NCBI GenBank assembly: GCA_036567205.1
Contig: DATCVA010000027.1
Span: forward strand, 1 to 6,482
DNA from: DATCVA01 sp036567205
GTDB lineage: Bacteria > Pseudomonadota > Gammaproteobacteria > Burkholderiales > Burkholderiaceae_B
DNA length: 6,482 bases
Direction of reading: 5' to 3'
Below the pieces are notes generated by a model that was not told where the DNA came from, ran no database searches, and saw nothing but the letters and a program-made list of their open reading frames with translations. The translations under genes and the position numbers were made by a program. Below are positions 5,601-6,482 of the stretch, piece by piece; the stretch's first letter is position 1, and the number at the start of each line of letters is the position of its first letter.

Positions 5601-5816
5601 TTAACCTTGGCGGCGCGGATATCCCTGAGCTTTGATACGCACCCAGACGTCACGCTTTTCGTCGTCACTCAAAAAAACCCAATTGGCCACCTCCATGGCG
5701 GTACGGCCGCAGCCCCGGCAAATATCGTCGTACAACGTCGAACAAACCGCCACACAAGGCGAGTCGCTGGGCGTCAGGCTATTGTTCGGATCGGAACGAG
5801 AGCGGGTATCGGACAT
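5601..5816 (-). CDS. DUF1289 family small Cys4 protein
   Basis: A protein of 71 residues. The core SPCVAVCSTLYDDICRGCGR (19-38) carries Cys21, Cys25, Cys33 and Cys36 in the C-x3-C-x7-C-x2-C spacing of DUF1289 (PF06945), followed by the family's helix with NWVFLSDDEKRDVW (45-58). The four cysteines suggest a bound zinc or possibly an Fe-S cluster; the family's function is unknown. The first 18 residues are polar and probably disordered. ATG 5816 has GGAG at 5831-5828, 11 bases upstream, which is a little far but the best available. It lies 98 bp downstream of metK on the same strand and may be co-transcribed with it. Its stop is five bases from repeat copy B. Family call is firm; role is not known. 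Confidence 0.9.
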   Translation of the reverse strand: MSDTRSRSDPNNSLTPSDSPCVAVCSTLYDDICRGCGRTAMEVANWVFLSDDEKRDVWVRIKAQGYPRRQG

Positions 5817-5870
5817 AAAGGCATCTACTCCAAAAACGTTGGCGGCATGAAGATGTGCCTGAAGCCTGCC

Positions 5871-5903
5871 GTAGTTGACGCGGGCAAGGCCTGCGCCAAC
5901 TAC
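5871..5903 (-). other. Inverted repeat / hairpin in the metK-DUF1289 gap
   Basis: GTAGTTG at 5871-5877 and CAACTAC at 5897-5903 are perfect 7-base inverted repeats. On the minus strand the stem can extend inward with a G-U pair, three more GC pairs, a mismatch and two further pairs around a small loop. No T-run follows on either strand (GGCAGGCTTC after it on the minus strand), so it is not a textbook intrinsic terminator. It begins 12 bases after the metK stop and may be a 3'-end stabiliser or a partial attenuator before the DUF1289 gene. Confidence 0.5.
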
Positions 5904-5914
5904 GTGAGTAAAAC

Positions 5915-6482
5915 TTAAATGGCTTTTTTCAAGATATCGATCTTGTCGGTGGCTTCCCAGCTGAACTCGGGCTCGGAGCGGCCAAAGTGGCCATACGCCG
6001 CAGTCTTGGTATAAATAGGACGTAGCAGGTCCAGCATATTAATAATGCCCTTGGGACGCAAGTCGAAGTGCTCGTGCACCAACAAAGCAATTTGATCATC
6101 GGGAATTACGCCCGTGCCTTCAGTGTAAACCGTGATATTGATCGGCTCGGCAACGCCAATGGCATAGCTGATCTGAACTTGACACTGACGCGCCAGGCCG
6201 GATGCCACTACGTTCTTAGCCACATAACGAGCCGCATAAGCCGCCGAACGGTCGACCTTGGAAGGATCTTTACCCGAGAAAGCACCGCCGCCATGCGGAC
6301 AAGCGCCACCGTAAGTATCGACAATGATTTTACGGCCTGTCAAACCGCAATCGCCTTGCGGGCCGCCAATCACGAACACGCCCGTAGGGTTGATCAGAAA
6401 CTTGGTCTTGGCCGTTAGCAGGCCATCGGGAAAGCTGGGCTTGATAATATGCTCGACCACGGCTTCGCGGATATCGGCTTTT
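5915..6482 (-). CDS. metK: S-adenosylmethionine synthetase (methionine adenosyltransferase), C-terminal part
   Basis: Makes SAM from methionine and ATP, releasing phosphate and diphosphate; a cytosolic tetramer that needs Mg2+ and K+. The reading frame is open to the right edge, and about 188 C-terminal residues of the usual 385-390 are visible, beginning KADIREAVVEHIIKP. Recognisable blocks are FLINPTGVFVIGGPQGDCGLTGRKI, YGGACPHGGGAFSGKDPSKVDRSA (the signature loop with the active-site lysines and Asp), AARYVAKNVVASGLA, SYAIGVAEP, FDLRPKGI, LLRPIYTKTAAYGHFGR and the final FSWEATDK. No break or missing motif is seen. The start and N-terminal domain lie outside the window. It is on the same strand as DUF1289 and ahcY, but ahcY has its own promoter. 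The phrase ACPHGGG, as I recall, is typical of Burkholderiales/Alcaligenaceae MetK. Confidence 0.97.
   Translation of the reverse strand, partial: KADIREAVVEHIIKPSFPDGLLTAKTKFLINPTGVFVIGGPQGDCGLTGRKIIVDTYGGACPHGGGAFSGKDPSKVDRSAAYAARYVAKNVVASGLARQCQVQISYAIGVAEPINITVYTEGTGVIPDDQIALLVHEHFDLRPKGIINMLDLLRPIYTKTAAYGHFGRSEPEFSWEATDKIDILKKAI

Noticed and set aside
5387..5635. Plus-strand open frames across the ahcY leader and repeat copy B
   Set aside because: They run antisense through the riboswitch and the repeat. The repeat's indels relative to copy A are not multiples of three, so there is no sign of a conserved protein.
5817..5914. SAM or SAH riboswitch in front of DUF1289
   Set aside because: The gap holds one hairpin, but none of the conserved core segments of the SAM or SAH classes could be found.

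Overview
The window carries the methyl-cycle neighbourhood of a betaproteobacterium, most likely Burkholderiales/Alcaligenaceae (relatives of Bordetella, Achromobacter, Pusillimonas). This placement is inferred from the wording of the MetK and AhcY proteins and from the gene order. No rRNA or other taxonomic marker is present, so the genus is not settled. It looks like ordinary chromosome: coding is dense, and there are no transposase, phage structural, CRISPR or tRNA genes.

Layout from left to right. At 1-1820 (minus) is the 5' 606 codons of a soluble-lytic-transglycosylase (Slt70-type) gene with a lipoprotein signal, cut by the left edge. Divergent from it, after only 26 bp, is 5-formyltetrahydrofolate cyclo-ligase at 1847-2476 (plus). 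A 152-bp convergent gap follows, holding copy A of an intergenic repeat. A minus-strand block then reads from right to left: metK (3' part only, cut by the right edge), a small DUF1289 Cys4 protein, copy B of the repeat, a promoter, an S-adenosylhomocysteine (SAH) riboswitch, ahcY, a small four-helix membrane protein of the 'phage holin family' (PF04020 type), and metF.

Functionally, MetK makes S-adenosylmethionine (SAM). Methyltransferases turn SAM into SAH, and AhcY splits SAH into adenosine and homocysteine. MetF makes the 5-methyl-THF that methionine synthase uses to remethylate homocysteine. 5-formyl-THF cyclo-ligase rescues the dead-end folate 5-formyl-THF back to 5,10-methenyl-THF. The SAH riboswitch sits directly after the predicted transcription start of ahcY and probably raises expression of ahcY-holin-metF when the toxic product SAH accumulates. 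The metF start codon abuts the stop codon of the membrane-protein gene, which supports co-transcription.

The least expected features are the two copies of an intergenic repeat of about 110-125 bp with imperfect terminal inverted repeats. Copy A supplies the metF stop codon. Copy B ends inside the predicted ahcY promoter and may supply its -35 box. The membrane protein inside the SAH-controlled operon and the lipobox on the Slt homologue are also worth a look. I see no clearly new multi-gene system.
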